Part shown: positions 25,706 through 35,452 of the stretch, in pieces | Layout: each line of letters opens with the position of its first letter | Position numbering within the stretch: the first letter of the stretch is position 1 | Assembly: GCA_017521285.1 (NCBI GenBank) | Contig: JAFXDG010000087.1 | Coordinates: 1 to 64,000 of the forward strand | Length of the DNA: 64,000 nt | Source: Bacteroidaceae bacterium | GTDB lineage: Bacteria; Bacteroidota; Bacteroidia; Bacteroidales; Bacteroidaceae | Direction of reading: 5' to 3' | The notes under the pieces: generated by a model | What the model was told of the DNA's origin: nothing | What the model saw: only the letters and a program-made list of their open reading frames with translations | Databases searched by the model: none | Made by a program: the position numbers and the translations under genes

Positions 25706-26632
25706 TTAATTCTTCATCAGCTTGCCCTCTTTTTTCAATTGATTAACTACTGCATCCAGCAATCCATTGATGAAAGCAGGGCTTTTCGGAGTGCTGTAGA
25801 GTTTGGCTATCTCCAGATACTCGTTGATGGATACGCTGATGGGGATATTGGGGAACGAGGTGATCTCGGCCAAGGCAATCTGGATGATGAGGCTATCCAT
25901 GAAGGAGAGTCGCTTCAAGTCCCAGTTACGTGCATTTTCGCCTACCAAGTGGAGGTAATAGTCGGCATTCAGAATGGTACGGCGGAAGAGTCGGCGTGCA
26001 TAGTCTTTGTCCTCCTCGTCTTTGAACTCGGGCAAAAGTTCCTGCTTGGCACCGTTCTTCTCGTCGAAGCGCTTGATGGTCTTCAGTACGAATGTGTCCA
26101 CGATTTCCTTGTCGTCGTTCCAATAGAGGCTCTGCTCTTCCAACAGGGCATCCAGCTCGTCGTTGTTGAACACCATGTTCTTGTATATCTTGCGCCACAC
26201 TTCGCGGTCTTCGGCATAACTGCTCGTTTCGGCGGCCATATATTCTTTATAGATGTCGCTCTCGACGATTTGGTTGTAGAAGGCTTTGATGAAGTCTTCT
26301 TCGTTACTCCAACTCTTCTTTTGGTTTTCAACAAACTCGTTCAATTGCTTGTTCACCTCCAATTGGGCGGCAAAGCGGTTTTCTGCAAACTTCATGTTCG
26401 GCATCAGCTCCTCCTTGGTCGGACGCAACTTGGCTTTACCCATCTCGATGCGTTTGTTGGCGTATTGGGTGACGGCCACGATAAGCAATAACAGGTAGTT
26501 ATAGAGATCGTAAGCTTTTGACAAGCTGAAAAACAATTCTTTTTCTGCGGTTTCTAAGTTTTTACCTCCGTTTTGATAATAAGCATAGACAATTTGCACT
26601 ATTTTCAAACGAATAAGAACTCTGTTAATCAT
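25706..26632 (-). CDS. nusB: Transcription antitermination factor NusB, long form
   Basis: 308 residues, about twice the E. coli protein. NusB homology lies at the C-terminus (FRRTILNADYYLHLV, RLSFMDSLIIQIALAEITSFPNIPISVSINEYLEIAKLYSTPKSPAFINGLLDAV). The N-terminal extension, starting MINRVLIRLKIVQIVYAYYQNGGK, is typical of Bacteroidetes NusB. It works with NusE at boxA in rRNA antitermination. It heads the operon. Confidence 0.92.
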   Translation of the reverse strand: MINRVLIRLKIVQIVYAYYQNGGKNLETAEKELFFSLSKAYDLYNYLLLLIVAVTQYANKRIEMGKAKLRPTKEELMPNMKFAENRFAAQLEVNKQLNEFVENQKKSWSNEEDFIKAFYNQIVESDIYKEYMAAETSSYAEDREVWRKIYKNMVFNNDELDALLEEQSLYWNDDKEIVDTFVLKTIKRFDEKNGAKQELLPEFKDEEDKDYARRLFRRTILNADYYLHLVGENARNWDLKRLSFMDSLIIQIALAEITSFPNIPISVSINEYLEIAKLYSTPKSPAFINGLLDAVVNQLKKEGKLMKN

Positions 26633-26675
26633 AATATATATATCCTAAATTAAAAATGTCTGTTAAATTGAGTTG

Positions 26676-26683
26676 CAAAAGTA
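26676..26683 (-). promoter_or_regulatory. Promoter of the nusB operon
   Basis: TACTTTTG on the minus strand is 44 bases before the nusB start. CAAA at 26703-26706 (TTTG on the minus strand) is the -33 box at about 20 bases. Confidence 0.7.
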
Positions 26684-26889
26684 AATATTTATATTGACCC
26701 GACAAACAACTCAAGGCTTTTTTTGTGAGAAAAGGGTGCTTTTCTTGGAAATTTGCATCATTTTTAGCCAAATATGCCCTGCTGAGCTAACTTTTCTTCC
26801 CTTTTTCTTTGCCCTTCCAAATAAAATAGGCAATTTTGGCACCGATTTGGGATTTATATCCGTAAAAATGTAAAGATTAGAAATGCCTT

Positions 26890-27279
26890 ATGGAAGATTT
26901 GAAGAAAAAAGCAGTAGGACAGGAGGGAGGAGACAAGGACATCATCTTCTCAAAAGCAATCAAGGCTGGCAAGCGCATCTATTATCTGGATGTGAAGAAG
27001 AGCCGCAACGATGAAATGTATCTGGCTATCACCGAGAGCAAGAAAATATATGCAGGGATAGGCGAGAATGCACAACTGAATTTCGAGAAACACAAGATAT
27101 TCCTCTATCGGGAGGATTTCGAGAAGTTCATGAATGGCTTGAACGAAGCGGTGCAATATATTGTGGATGCGCAAGGCCCGTGTCAGCCGAGGACGAATTA
27201 TCAGAGTGAAGAATTTGCCCGACAGGCTTCGGACGATACCGCTTCTGAGGAGCCAATCCGGATAGATATTGATTTTTAA
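26890..27279 (+). CDS. DUF3276 PUR-alpha-like nucleic acid-binding protein
   Basis: 129 residues. The core IIFSKAIKAGKRIYYLDVKKSRNDEMYLAITESKK and FEKHKIFLYREDFEKFMNGLNEA fit the DUF3276/PUR family, whose members bind single-stranded DNA or RNA. The tail is short and acidic. The gene is divergent from nusB and 144 bases upstream of rplY. Its cellular partner is unknown. I find no clear -7 box ahead of it. Confidence 0.85.
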   Translation: MEDLKKKAVGQEGGDKDIIFSKAIKAGKRIYYLDVKKSRNDEMYLAITESKKIYAGIGENAQLNFEKHKIFLYREDFEKFMNGLNEAVQYIVDAQGPCQPRTNYQSEEFARQASDDTASEEPIRIDIDF

Positions 27280-27313
27280 GCCAATAAAACTTTGACAATT
27301 CAAAAATAAGTGC

Positions 27314-27360
27314 TACCTTTGCGCCCGCTTTTGAAGCATCGTAGGGTGGTAGCACCCCGT
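27314..27360 (+). promoter_or_regulatory. rplY promoter and leader hairpin
   Basis: TACCTTTG (27314-27321) is preceded by TTTG at 27291-27294 with 19-base spacing, an excellent -33/-7 pair. The leader soon shows GGGTG GTAG CACCC, a small stem-loop that could be a ribosomal-protein feedback site, which is speculation. Confidence 0.7.
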
Positions 27361-27423
27361 GTGATGGTGAATTAAGCAGAGATTTATAACTTAATTTAGA
27401 GTAACACAAGTAATTAAAAGACA

Positions 27424-28017
27424 ATGAAGAGCATTGAAATCAAAGGTTCTGCGAGACCTGTAGTTGGCAAGAAGTCAACTCGCGAAATCCGCAAGGCTGA
27501 CGGCATTCCCGCTGTATTGTATGGTGTTGAACGTGGCGAAAACAACTTGCCCGTTGCTACTCACTTCACTGTGACTAACGACGAAGTTCGTAATCTCATC
27601 TATTCTCCCCACATCTATTCAGTTGACCTTGTTATCGATGGCAAGGCTTGCAAGGCTGTGTTGAAGGATATCCAGTTCCACCCTGTTACTGACCGCATCC
27701 TCCACATCGACTTCTATCAGATTACTGATGAGAAGCCCATCGTTATGGAAGTTCCCGTTGCCCTCGAAGGTTTGGCAGAAGGTGTACGTGCCGGTGGTAA
27801 GCTCCAGTTGCAGATGCGTAAGCTGAAAGTTCGTGCTACATACGATAAGATTCCCGAGAAGTTGGTTGTTGACGTTACTCCCCTTGGCCTTGGCAAGACT
27901 ATCAAGGTTGGCGAGTTGAACTACGAAGGCCTTGAGTTGGTTAACTCTAAGGAAGTAGTGGTTTGCGCCGTTCAGTTGACACGTGCCGCTCGTGGTGCAA
28001 GAGCACAGCAAGGATAA
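27424..28017 (+). CDS. rplY: 50S ribosomal protein L25/general stress protein Ctc
   Basis: 197 residues, so the long CTC/TL5 form with an L25 N-domain (IPAVLYG, DVRNLIYSPHIYSVDLVIDGK-like) and a C-terminal domain (EVPVALEGLAEGVRAGGKLQ). It binds 5S rRNA in the large subunit. It is strongly codon-biased. It is followed by pth after a word-repeat hairpin, the classical L25-Pth pairing. Confidence 0.95.
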   Translation: MKSIEIKGSARPVVGKKSTREIRKADGIPAVLYGVERGENNLPVATHFTVTNDEVRNLIYSPHIYSVDLVIDGKACKAVLKDIQFHPVTDRILHIDFYQITDEKPIVMEVPVALEGLAEGVRAGGKLQLQMRKLKVRATYDKIPEKLVVDVTPLGLGKTIKVGELNYEGLELVNSKEVVVCAVQLTRAARGARAQQG

Positions 28018-28027
28018 TACTCTTTTT

Positions 28028-28134
28028 GAGTGAAGAGATAAGAACGAAGAGTGAAGAATCATAGTGTGTAAGCGCTATTTGATTCTTCACTCTTCACTTT
28101 TAAGTCTTCACTCTTCACTTTCTAATTCTTCACT
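28028..28134. repeat. Word hairpin of the GAGTGAAGA type
   Basis: Left words GAGTGAAGA repeat. AAGAGTGAAGAATC (28047-28060) pairs perfectly with GATTCTTCACTCTT (28081-28094), and the right side continues with three more TTCTTCAC/CTTCAC words up to the pth ATG at 28136. The loop is TAGTGTGTAAGCGCTATTT-like. It fills the rplY-pth gap. Confidence 0.75.
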
Positions 28135-28135
28135 T

Positions 28136-28699
28136 ATGAAGTACTTGATTGTCGGGTTGGGTAACATCGGTGACGAATATCGCGATACCCGCCATAACAT
28201 AGGATTCAACGTGGTAGATGCTTTGGCCAAAGATGCCGGAGTGTCGTTTGCCGATCGTCGCTATGGCTTTGTGGCCAACATGTCCATCAAAGGCCGCCAA
28301 TTGGTGTTGCTGAAACCTTCCACATACATGAACCTCAGTGGCAATGCCGTGCGCTATTGGATGCAACAGGAAAAGATTCCTTTGGAAAATGTCCTGATCG
28401 TGGTCGATGACTTGGCTCTTCCCTTTGGTGCCCTCCGTCTGAAACCCAAAGGAAGCGATGCTGGACATAATGGCCTCAAGCACATTGCCACCACATTAGG
28501 TACTCAGGAGTATGCTCGTCTTCGCTTCGGTATCGGTAACGATTTTCCCCGTGGCCGACAGGTGGATTTCGTGCTCGGTCAGTTCTCCGATGAAGACATG
28601 AAAATTATGCCCGAGCGTGTGTCCGTTGCCGTAGAAATCATCAAAAGTTTCTGCTTGGCAGGTATGGCTATTACGATGAATCAGTTCAATAAAAAATAA
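28136..28699 (+). CDS. pth: Peptidyl-tRNA hydrolase
   Basis: 187 residues from the ATG at 28136 ([15 protein letters not shown]). The open stretch upstream to 28064 is translated word repeat. The catalytic His lies in [11 protein letters not shown] and the conserved Asp in [20 protein letters not shown] and the HNGLKHI block are intact. It releases tRNA from stalled peptidyl-tRNA. It is paired with rplY upstream and hslR downstream. Confidence 0.96.
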   Translation: MKYLIVGLGNIGDEYRDTRHNIGFNVVDALAKDAGVSFADRRYGFVANMSIKGRQLVLLKPSTYMNLSGNAVRYWMQQEKIPLENVLIVVDDLALPFGALRLKPKGSDAGHNGLKHIATTLGTQEYARLRFGIGNDFPRGRQVDFVLGQFSDEDMKIMPERVSVAVEIIKSFCLAGMAITMNQFNKK

Positions 28700-28729
28700 G
28701 TTCATGTACATTTAAATGGTAATTGAGCC

Positions 28730-29167
28730 ATGTCAAAGATAGAAGCCCGTATAGACAAATGGCTATGGGCCGTGCGCGTATTCAAGACCCGTACCATAGC
28801 CGCCGATGCTTGTAAGAAAGGCCGAGTGATGATGGCCGGTGCGCAGGTCAAGCCCTCACGTATGGTTCGTCCAGGTGATGTGGTGGAGGTCCGCAAACCT
28901 CCCATTACCTATTCCTTCAAAGTGTTGCAAGCCATTGAGAACCGTGTGGGAGCCAAACTCGTACCTGAAGTGATGGAGAATGTCACTCCTGCCGCACAAT
29001 ACGAATTGTTGGAAATGAGCCGTATCAGTGGATTCGTCGATCGTGCCCGTGGTACAGGTCGTCCAACCAAGAAAGATCGTCGTGCCATGGATGAATTTGT
29101 CGCCCCTTCTTTTGACGCTGATTTCGATTTCGATTGGGGCGATGATGATGAAGAGGAAGAAGATTGA
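28730..29167 (+). CDS. hslR: S4-domain RNA-binding protein, Hsp15-like
   Basis: 145 residues. The S4 fold covers about residues 3-65 (RIDKWLWAVRVFKTRTIAADACKKG...VVEVRKPP). A basic/acidic tail ends in DWGDDDEEEED. Hsp15 recycles 50S subunits carrying nascent chains, which would fit the neighbouring pth and rplY. The gene symbol is by family and context, so other small S4 proteins remain possible. Confidence 0.82.
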   Translation: MSKIEARIDKWLWAVRVFKTRTIAADACKKGRVMMAGAQVKPSRMVRPGDVVEVRKPPITYSFKVLQAIENRVGAKLVPEVMENVTPAAQYELLEMSRISGFVDRARGTGRPTKKDRRAMDEFVAPSFDADFDFDWGDDDEEEED

Positions 29168-29228
29168 TAGTTGAGAGTCGTTGAAATGCGATTGCTTTGG
29201 AGTTGCATTTCAATTTCAGGTTTGAATC

Positions 29229-29300
29229 AAATAAACTCCGTTCGCGAACCGTGTTTGTTCGGTTCGCGAACGGAGTTTATTATTCAGAAGAATAGTATTA
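29229..29300 (+). repeat. Dispersed hairpin element, copy 2
   Basis: The inner arm AAACTCCGTTCGCGAACC (29233-29250) pairs perfectly with 29261-29278, and the stem extends to 21 bp. The tail TTATTATTCAGAAGAATAGT matches copy 1. It lies at the convergent hslR/alpha-2-macroglobulin junction, where it can serve both as terminator and as repeat. Confidence 0.8.
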
Positions 29301-29308
29301 GCAGTCAT

Positions 29309-32300
29309 TTACTCGACCCGTAGTATAGTACCTACGGTATGACCGACAAATTCGGGAGCATAGGCGCATTGTACGGTGGCAATGCCCGCTTGATAACGGC
29401 CGGTACGATCGACACGGAAGGTCTGTTCAAAGGTGTAAGTGCCCTTAGGCAAATGGTCGATGAAGTAGAGTGTGGCGGCATCTTTCACCGAGCGGTAGTG
29501 ACCGATTCCTCCTTCGTGGCGGTAGCCCGAGGCGCTGCTGACGGGTTCGATGCAAGCGGCACGGCTGTCCTTTATCTGTACAAAGTCCATGGTGCGGTCG
29601 GTGCGGATGGTCAGTCGTGACACGACTTTGTCGCCCACGTGCAACACCGTCTCTTCGGTTATGGGTATCCAAGTCTTTTCTCCTTCTATAATGCGCTCAA
29701 CCATCCATGTGCGTTCGATGCTCAGTGGCTGGGCGAGGGCTTGTCCGTAAGCGGTGGCTGTACGCCCGGTGTAGGTGGATGTGGCTTTATCCATATCCTC
29801 CAGGTATTGGGCATAGACGGCTCCCCAAGCCAAACCTTTCGTTTGCTTTTCAAGCGTGGCCTTGCTTGGAAGTTCTTTCAGCTCTTTGGCAGTGTACGTA
29901 TGCTTGGTGTAGAAGTCTCCTTCAAATTCACCCAAGGAAGGGATGATAATTTGGGTACTTCCCTTTTCTGGCTCAGTTAAAATAGAATTTCCCTCCCTCC
30001 TGATGGATGTGGTGTAAGGAGCTGCCAGTAAGGCATATATGGCATCCACTGTATTCAACGGATTGTCCCAACACTGTGCCTGCTTTTGCATCAGCAACCA
30101 TTGGTTCATTTGTTCAATGTAGATGTCATCCATTCCTGCAAAAGCCAAAGCTTCAATAGTGGCCACTTGTGTTGGCAGGCGGTTGTCACGCCAACTTTCG
30201 TAAGGTTGCGGAGTATCGAAGTAACGTCCCATTTGCGGGGTGTAGCTGGTGTGCTCTATTAAAGACACTGTAAACAATTCGTTTTCTGCGTATTTACGAT
30301 AGTGCTTCAAGATGATACTTGCCTTGGCCTTACCGTATGGAGTCAGTGCATTAAGCTGTCCGACTAAATTCTCTACCATGTAGTCTGCGGCTTTTTGTGC
30401 ATTCTTGTCCAATAGCTTTCCGTTCAAGGCGATGCAACTCAGGTAGTGTATGGCCAGTTCGGAAGGTCTCACCTCTTTCCCTTCTTTTGCTTGCTTCTGC
30501 ATTCGGCGGTATTCTGCGAGTAGTTCGTTGTTGAGGTATTCGGTTGCCGATGCCATCATTTGGCGCGAAGGATAATCAAGTTCGCTACCAGTCAGGTAAA
30601 TGACACGCTCCATCAACTCCAGTATGTAGGTTGTCACATAGCGGCTGCTCTGCATTCCCTTGTACCAGCTCCATCCGCCGTCGGGGTTTTGCAATGCCTG
30701 CATCTTGTCCAGGTAGAGGGCGATGCGGTTGTTGGCATGTGACTTGTCGAAGAGGAGTGCCAGTTGGCGTTTTTGTGCAGCTTCGTCATTTGCGTCAGTT
30801 ACCCAAGGTGTTTCGGTCAGTAACATTGTTTTCAGCTCTTGGTTCTTCTGTAAATTGCTCCACAAAGATTCTTTGTCATTAGCCTTCCATTGCTCGAACA
30901 GGGCCTTTATTTGGGGATTCGATTGTGCAATATATGATGCGATGCTGTGGGCGTACCATGCTGATGTCCATGCAAAAGCATCTTCTGTAGTGGGAGTCGC
31001 TACGGTGGGCAATGCCTGTATGGCTGCCCATATCGGATTGCCTGTCACCTCCACCGTCAGGCGTTGGTTGGTAGCCGTAGGGCTGTGGTGGTTGAACAGG
31101 TGGGTGAGTGATTCCGTGACAGAGCCCGGGCCGTTCACCATCAGCGGTTGGCTCTCGGTTATCCACACTTTGTTGGTCAGCACGGGCAGGTAGCGTTGCT
31201 CGCCATCGCTGAACTTACCGCCATCGGCCACGATGCGGCAGATGGGCAGAGGCACGTCGGTGTTCTTCACCGTAAAGGCAAAACTTACCGTGCAGCTCTT
31301 TCCTGCTCCGACGTTGAATTTCGCTTTGCGGGTCAGCATCACCCGTTCGGTCATGGGGTCAATCAGCTCCAGTCGGGCTGTACCCTTGATGGCCTTTTCC
31401 GACAGGTTGTTGAGGCTGGCACTCACGGTTGTCTCGTCGCCCACGCGGACAAAGCGTGGTAGGTTTGGCTGCACCATGAACTCGCGTTGGGCAGTGGCAA
31501 AGTCTTCCAACGTGCCATAGTCCAACTGCTTGGTGTGTGCCAGGGCACGGAAGTGCCAACGTGTCAGGTTGTCAGGCAAGGTAAAGCTCACCTTCACCTG
31601 TCCCGTTGAGTCGGTGCGCAGGTGGGGTTGGAAGAAGGCCGTCTCGGTGAAGTTTTCACGCAGTGGCATACCGGTGGGCATGGATTCGGGGATGGCCATC
31701 TCATCTTCTGCCTCTTTGGCTTTTTGGGTGCCGACAGAGATTTCCTGTTCCCTTAATACATTTATGGCAGTGCCTGCAAACTCTGTTTCTTCTATGTCGG
31801 CTCCGGCCACACGTCCGGCCAGTGCCAGATCATAACTGGTGTTCGAAGCAAGTTCAGCGCCATTTTGTTGCGACATCACCCCCTTGCGGAAGCGGGTGAG
31901 CATGAAGTTGTAGTACCGTTCTACAATGCCATCGTAGCGCCATTGGGCAGGCAATTGCTTGGTCAGCAGGTCGAAGTTTGTCCGGGTGAAGAATTGGACA
32001 GGACTGTGATTGTTCCAATAGATGGAACGATAACTCAAGCGGGGGAAGGTGGGACGGAAACTCCACGGCTGTTGTCTGCCCAACTGGTTCAGTGAGGCAT
32101 CGTGCATCGAGGCCAACAGTTCGGCATCGGCCGGTGTGCCGTCGGGGCGGATGACGCTCAGTGTCCACTCCTCGTGGGCTCCGGGTGTCAGGCGGTTGCG
32201 GAAGGTCTCCCATTTCAGCTCAAGTTTCTTGTCGGGGCGCTTCTTGTTCAATGTCTGGGTGTAGCAGCGTATATTGCCGTTCTTTACGTACATGACGCTG

Positions 32301-35209
32301 ACGTACATGCCCTTGCCATACTTGGGCAGGTAGTCGAAGGTGAAGGTCTGCACCGTGTCGCTCAGGTAGAAACGGCGGCTTTCGATGCGCTTCATCTCCG
32401 AGAAGACATCCATCAGAATGTAGGCATCCTTCTCCCGTGTGCCGAATTGCAGACGGGCCGGTTCGCCCACGGCCACTTCGTCTTCCAGCCAATGGAACCA
32501 GTCGGTGGTGCCGAGGGGGACTTTGGTCTCATTTTCTGCATGGATGATGAATGAATTGCTGCTTTGTACACTGTCCTTCTTTCCTGGCAGTGTGGTGGTG
32601 GCCACTATTATATAATAGGCCGAGGGACGTTGGTCGAGAAAATCCAGTGACAGGGGCTGGTTGGACGTCTGACGTCCTTCGTAAACCAATTCTTCTGTCT
32701 TCTTAGAATTAAGAGATTCGCCGCTCTGATAGATGCGGTAATCCACTTCGGTGTTCACGTCTGCTCCATTGAGGTTGGTCACTTTGAATAGTACCGGATG
32801 GGGTTTACCCTTCATCATTTTGTAGTCGGCATATCGGATGTCCAGCTTCAGCGGGCAACTGCTCAGTTCTAATGCTGTCTGTGCATCCTGACTTTCGCCG
32901 GATGGGGAGGTCACGGTGCCCATAATGGTGTATTCGTGGTGCCACCAGCAGAGGTCTTTGCCTGCAAATGGGTCGTTCAGCACCACTTTCACGCTGAATC
33001 GTCCGTCGCTGTCCGTCACCGTTTCGCCATCAATGGTATCTCCGTCGCTCTGATACTTACTCCATCCGCGCAACCAACCGGAGTACTGGATATTCACGTC
33101 GTAGCTCACTTTTCCGTCGGCCACGGGCACACCGCTGTAGGTCATGGCCCGTCCGGTCAGTGTCACTGTGTCGCCAATGGCATAGGTGGTCTTCACCGTG
33201 TCGAAGGTGACTTCAAAGGTGGGCAGTTTGTACTCCTCGACGTGGAAGTAGAGGCTGTTTCTCGTGCGGGTAGTGCTTCCCGGAGTCTCTATCTGGTAGC
33301 GTCCGTTCAGCCCGTCGGTGGGCAGTACGAATTCGGTGCTGAATGTGCCGAACTCGTTGCTCCTTACCTCTTTTTTTTCGATAACTTGTCCCTTGGGATC
33401 TTTCAGTGTCAGTTCAAACACTTCGTCCTTGGCTGTCAGCATGCTGTCATCGGGCTGTTGCCAATAGCTTATACCTTTTATATATATGGTCTGTCCCGGG
33501 CGGAAGTGGGTGCGGTCGGATAGCAGACGGGTGACCAGTTGTTTCTGCTCGTTTCGGGAAGTCCATTTGGAATGGTACCCTTTAGATATGTAGGGCATGG
33601 TGTTGTCTGTGGGGGTACTGACGCGTATGAGGTCGTTGTCTGAGCCACTTGCTATGGTGACGCATCCCTGCTTGTCCGTAGGCTTGCTTTCAATAGGGAT
33701 GATTTTCTTCATTTTATGGTCGTATCGGGCCGTGTGCAGGGTGACATCCGCTATGGGGTGTCCGCTCATGCCGTCCAGTACTGCATATTCGATGATGTTG
33801 CCCGGTAAACTGTGCGAAACAATCTGGTAAGGTGACACGTAGAATAATCTCAAGTCCGATCCCTTTCCGTTTGCAAGCGTCTCTATCAGGTAGCAACCCG
33901 CCTCCTTGGGGAGGGAGAGAGGTACGACGGTGTCCTGTGTCAGATATTCTTTATCGCGCACGAGGGCGAATTTCTGTTCACTGTAGAATTTGCTGTATTT
34001 CTTCAGTGCCTGAGGATTGTTTGCATATAGGGTGTCCAACGGGCAGTTCACACGACGTAGCCACACGGTGAAACTGGTCAGGTTGCGGTGGTCGATGTGC
34101 AGGCGGGCCTTTCTACCCGGATAATAGTTCATCTCCATGCTCTGTACCGTCAGTAGCGGTTGCTGGATTTCCTTCTCCATATTACGTAACAGTTCGATGG
34201 CACCGTATGTGGGGTAGTTGGTAATTCCTTCGCGGAGGACGGCCAGTGCCTCGGTATTCTTTTCTTGGTTGCGCAGGATGGTGGCCATGTCGTAGCAGAT
34301 GCTTCCGCACAGTTCGTGGGGAGTGAATCGCTCCTTCATCTGACGGAGCAGGCGCAGGCGTTCATCGTTGAGGTTTTGGTATTTAGGGATGGTGTTCAGA
34401 CGGTTTTGCTCCATGAATATCCAGGCACCGGTCTGCTTGTCGGGATTGATGAGTGCCAGCATCCGTTGGTAGATGCGCATGGTGGCCGTGGGGCAGTCGT
34501 AGGCCGAGGCCGAAGGAAGGGTGTCGTTCTTGAACTGTTCGTAGTCGAGGGTAAAGCTCTTCCAATCAGTTTGTTTGAAAGCCCGACTGAGGCGGTATTC
34601 CAATTGTTGGATACCATTGGCCGCACGTCGGCCGATGAGGTGTATCAGGTCGTGCTGATAATAGTCGCTCCATCGTCCCTGATAGGTGAGGGGTGCGTAG
34701 GCAAGGGTGGAGTATCCGCGCAACTCCTCCAACTGGTTGACCGAAGCCATGAAGTGGTCAAAAGCCCGTTGGTGGTACATCAGCTGTGTCCATTGGCTCA
34801 TGTCCTCGGGTAATGGCTCCACCACTTTATTGTCGTATGAGCCGCGGGCATAGTTGGTGTAAAGGCTTCCCAACAAAGAGTGCAACATGGCCGCATCGCT
34901 GACAGGAGTGACAGGGTCGTCCACCCATGCCTCCAGTCCGGCTATATCGACATAGAAACTGTCCACACTCAAATGCGAACGGTGAGCCATGGCCGTCAGG
35001 TAAGCCCGCATCATTTGTGGGGCAAGCCGCTCCTGTTGGGCTTTGGTGAAGATGGTCTGTGCCGTTTCGATGACCGATTGCGGACGGCCAGTCTTTTCAT
35101 ATTGCTCTACCTTTTTCCACAGTTGGTTGTAGCTTTGTGCCGACATTGTGAATATCCCTGTCGTAAATATGATAAGGAGGGTAAATATGTTACGCTTCAT
35201 ACGCTTCAA
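29309..35209 (-). CDS. Alpha-2-macroglobulin-like secreted protein without thioester
   Basis: 1966 residues with a signal peptide (IFTLLIIFTTGIFTMSAQ). A ~450-residue N-terminal helical part is followed by MG-type beta domains (SDRTHFRPGQTIYIKG near 568). The A2M signature (TDSTGQVKVSFTLPDNLTRWHFRALAHT-like) is near 1200. The alpha/alpha thioester domain begins near 1400, but where the family has CxEQ this protein reads TTEDAFAWTSAWYA with no Cys, so it cannot form the thioester trap. The role is probably periplasmic or surface, possibly protease-related; the substrate is unknown. M4 (35200) is an equal start. The -7 box is at 35236-35243. Confidence 0.88.
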   Translation of the reverse strand: MKRMKRNIFTLLIIFTTGIFTMSAQSYNQLWKKVEQYEKTGRPQSVIETAQTIFTKAQQERLAPQMMRAYLTAMAHRSHLSVDSFYVDIAGLEAWVDDPVTPVSDAAMLHSLLGSLYTNYARGSYDNKVVEPLPEDMSQWTQLMYHQRAFDHFMASVNQLEELRGYSTLAYAPLTYQGRWSDYYQHDLIHLIGRRAANGIQQLEYRLSRAFKQTDWKSFTLDYEQFKNDTLPSASAYDCPTATMRIYQRMLALINPDKQTGAWIFMEQNRLNTIPKYQNLNDERLRLLRQMKERFTPHELCGSICYDMATILRNQEKNTEALAVLREGITNYPTYGAIELLRNMEKEIQQPLLTVQSMEMNYYPGRKARLHIDHRNLTSFTVWLRRVNCPLDTLYANNPQALKKYSKFYSEQKFALVRDKEYLTQDTVVPLSLPKEAGCYLIETLANGKGSDLRLFYVSPYQIVSHSLPGNIIEYAVLDGMSGHPIADVTLHTARYDHKMKKIIPIESKPTDKQGCVTIASGSDNDLIRVSTPTDNTMPYISKGYHSKWTSRNEQKQLVTRLLSDRTHFRPGQTIYIKGISYWQQPDDSMLTAKDEVFELTLKDPKGQVIEKKEVRSNEFGTFSTEFVLPTDGLNGRYQIETPGSTTRTRNSLYFHVEEYKLPTFEVTFDTVKTTYAIGDTVTLTGRAMTYSGVPVADGKVSYDVNIQYSGWLRGWSKYQSDGDTIDGETVTDSDGRFSVKVVLNDPFAGKDLCWWHHEYTIMGTVTSPSGESQDAQTALELSSCPLKLDIRYADYKMMKGKPHPVLFKVTNLNGADVNTEVDYRIYQSGESLNSKKTEELVYEGRQTSNQPLSLDFLDQRPSAYYIIVATTTLPGKKDSVQSSNSFIIHAENETKVPLGTTDWFHWLEDEVAVGEPARLQFGTREKDAYILMDVFSEMKRIESRRFYLSDTVQTFTFDYLPKYGKGMYVSVMYVKNGNIRCYTQTLNKKRPDKKLELKWETFRNRLTPGAHEEWTLSVIRPDGTPADAELLASMHDASLNQLGRQQPWSFRPTFPRLSYRSIYWNNHSPVQFFTRTNFDLLTKQLPAQWRYDGIVERYYNFMLTRFRKGVMSQQNGAELASNTSYDLALAGRVAGADIEETEFAGTAINVLREQEISVGTQKAKEAEDEMAIPESMPTGMPLRENFTETAFFQPHLRTDSTGQVKVSFTLPDNLTRWHFRALAHTKQLDYGTLEDFATAQREFMVQPNLPRFVRVGDETTVSASLNNLSEKAIKGTARLELIDPMTERVMLTRKAKFNVGAGKSCTVSFAFTVKNTDVPLPICRIVADGGKFSDGEQRYLPVLTNKVWITESQPLMVNGPGSVTESLTHLFNHHSPTATNQRLTVEVTGNPIWAAIQALPTVATPTTEDAFAWTSAWYAHSIASYIAQSNPQIKALFEQWKANDKESLWSNLQKNQELKTMLLTETPWVTDANDEAAQKRQLALLFDKSHANNRIALYLDKMQALQNPDGGWSWYKGMQSSRYVTTYILELMERVIYLTGSELDYPSRQMMASATEYLNNELLAEYRRMQKQAKEGKEVRPSELAIHYLSCIALNGKLLDKNAQKAADYMVENLVGQLNALTPYGKAKASIILKHYRKYAENELFTVSLIEHTSYTPQMGRYFDTPQPYESWRDNRLPTQVATIEALAFAGMDDIYIEQMNQWLLMQKQAQCWDNPLNTVDAIYALLAAPYTTSIRREGNSILTEPEKGSTQIIIPSLGEFEGDFYTKHTYTAKELKELPSKATLEKQTKGLAWGAVYAQYLEDMDKATSTYTGRTATAYGQALAQPLSIERTWMVERIIEGEKTWIPITEETVLHVGDKVVSRLTIRTDRTMDFVQIKDSRAACIEPVSSASGYRHEGGIGHYRSVKDAATLYFIDHLPKGTYTFEQTFRVDRTGRYQAGIATVQCAYAPEFVGHTVGTILRVE

Positions 35210-35235
35210 TTGTTTACATGGTCATAAATGTGCAT

Positions 35236-35243
35236 CAAATGTA
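35236..35243 (-). promoter_or_regulatory. -7 box of the alpha-2-macroglobulin-like gene
   Basis: CAAATGTA on the plus strand is TACATTTG on the minus strand, 26 bases before the start codon. Confidence 0.6.
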
Positions 35244-35365
35244 GTGAATATGTCGGTAAGTCGTTCTTTTTTAGGTGCTTTTTTAGTTCTTTTTAAGAGT
35301 GAGAAGAGAAGTGTGGAAAGTGTTTTATGAACCTTTGGAAAATGTGGTTCGCAAAAATGAAAAAG

Positions 35366-35397
35366 TGCAAGTCGCATTTTTGATTTTGCGACTCGCA
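35366..35397 (-). terminator. Terminator after the ECF sigma gene
   Basis: TGCAAGTCGCA (35366-35376) pairs with TGCGACTCGCA (35387-35397) with one mismatch. On the minus strand CTTTTTC follows. It separates the sigma gene from the 1966-residue protein. Confidence 0.65.
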
Positions 35398-35452
35398 TTT
35401 TTTCGAGGGTAATTTATACTTTTTTGTATCGTAATGCTGAAAAAAGTTGAAT

